Below are positions 5,033 to 5,182 of a DNA stretch of 5,182 nucleotides, piece after piece. The notes under the pieces were generated by a model. It saw only the letters and a list, made by a program, of their open reading frames with translations, did not search any database and was not told the origin of the DNA. Every line of letters begins with the position of its first letter. Position 1 is the stretch's first letter. Origin of the DNA: Methanosarcinales archaeon (GTDB lineage: Archaea; Halobacteriota; Syntropharchaeia; Alkanophagales; Methanospirareceae); the NCBI GenBank assembly GCA_009618475.1, contig WJOV01000030.1, positions 1 to 5,182 of the forward strand. The letters run 5' to 3'. A program made the position numbers and the translations under genes.

Positions 5033-5094
5033 TAATATCTATTCTATTTCTTCCATTTCCACTCACCTTTAAGGTGTAAATGGTATTTCAATAT

Positions 5095-5181
5095 TTAAAT
5101 ACTTTGCAGTGACTCGGAGTCACTATCTTCAGCAAGTCTAAGTATTTCCCTTTTTAAACTTCTTCTTCGCCTTCCTTCTTC
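5095..5181 (-). CDS. 3' end of an unidentified gene (partial)
   Basis: From the window edge to TAA at 5095-5097 the minus strand gives a 28-residue tail, EEGRRRRSLKREILRLAEDS followed by DSESLQSI. It is strongly charged and helical in look, with a basic stretch followed by an acidic one. The length is too short to name a family or prove coding. It is followed by an AT-rich gap and the coiled-coil gene in the same direction. Confidence 0.35.
   Translation of the reverse strand, partial: EEGRRRRSLKREILRLAEDSDSESLQSI
5108..5124. promoter_or_regulatory. Perfect 17-bp palindrome
   Basis: AGTGACTC, one central base, then GAGTCACT: eight-base arms with no mismatch. It lies within the last codons of the putative partial gene and about 110 nt upstream of the coiled-coil start. 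It could be an operator for a dimeric regulator; a hairpin with so small a loop is less likely. Confidence 0.4.
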
Positions 5182-5182
5182 C

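Overview
The window looks archaeal. The signal peptidase has the Ser/His form of the catalytic site found in archaea and eukaryotes. The ribosomal L6 fragment is of archaeal type, and promoters look like archaeal TATA boxes followed by short leaders. Several small, exported, Asn/Thr/Ser-rich multiheme c-type cytochromes with N-glycosylation-like sequons suggest an anaerobic archaeon that moves electrons out of the cell, such as an ANME-1/Methanophagales, Syntrophoarchaea or Archaeoglobi relative. That lineage guess is inference; no marker gene here fixes it.

Layout, left to right. Positions 1-542 (+) hold the 3' part of a multiheme cytochrome, followed by T-rich DNA and a decayed winged-HTH regulator (599-741). 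A small two-TM membrane protein (847-1368, +) collides tail-to-tail with a cytochrome on the minus strand. On the minus strand from about 3510 down to about 1074 runs a tight apparent operon: signal peptidase I, a tetraheme cytochrome, and a second cytochrome with at least five hemes, separated by 1 and 3 nt. Upstream is another minus-strand unit (4229-3600) in which the N-terminal third of ribosomal protein L6 is fused in frame to the C-terminal half of a cytochrome. Positions 4320-4521 are non-coding with short repeated motifs. A frameshifted coiled-coil membrane protein (5002-4522, minus) and the 3' end of an unidentified minus-strand gene (5181-5095) close the window.

The strongest signal is a set of discontinuities rather than a new system. 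(1) Positions 1-88 recur exactly, inverted, at 1312-1399. Joining minus-strand 2087-1312 to plus-strand 89-542 restores one uninterrupted cytochrome of about 409 residues with eight possible heme sites. (2) L6 is fused to a cytochrome and lacks an export signal. (3) A 23-bp stretch of that cytochrome recurs exactly where the coiled-coil gene loses its frame. Either this is a rearranged or invertible locus, or the contig carries chimeric joins from amplification or assembly. The artefact is at least as likely, and spanning reads would decide.

If the genes are taken at face value, the signal peptidase would process the signal peptides of the cytochromes encoded beside it, which would then receive heme outside the membrane and carry electrons in the pseudoperiplasm or at the cell surface.
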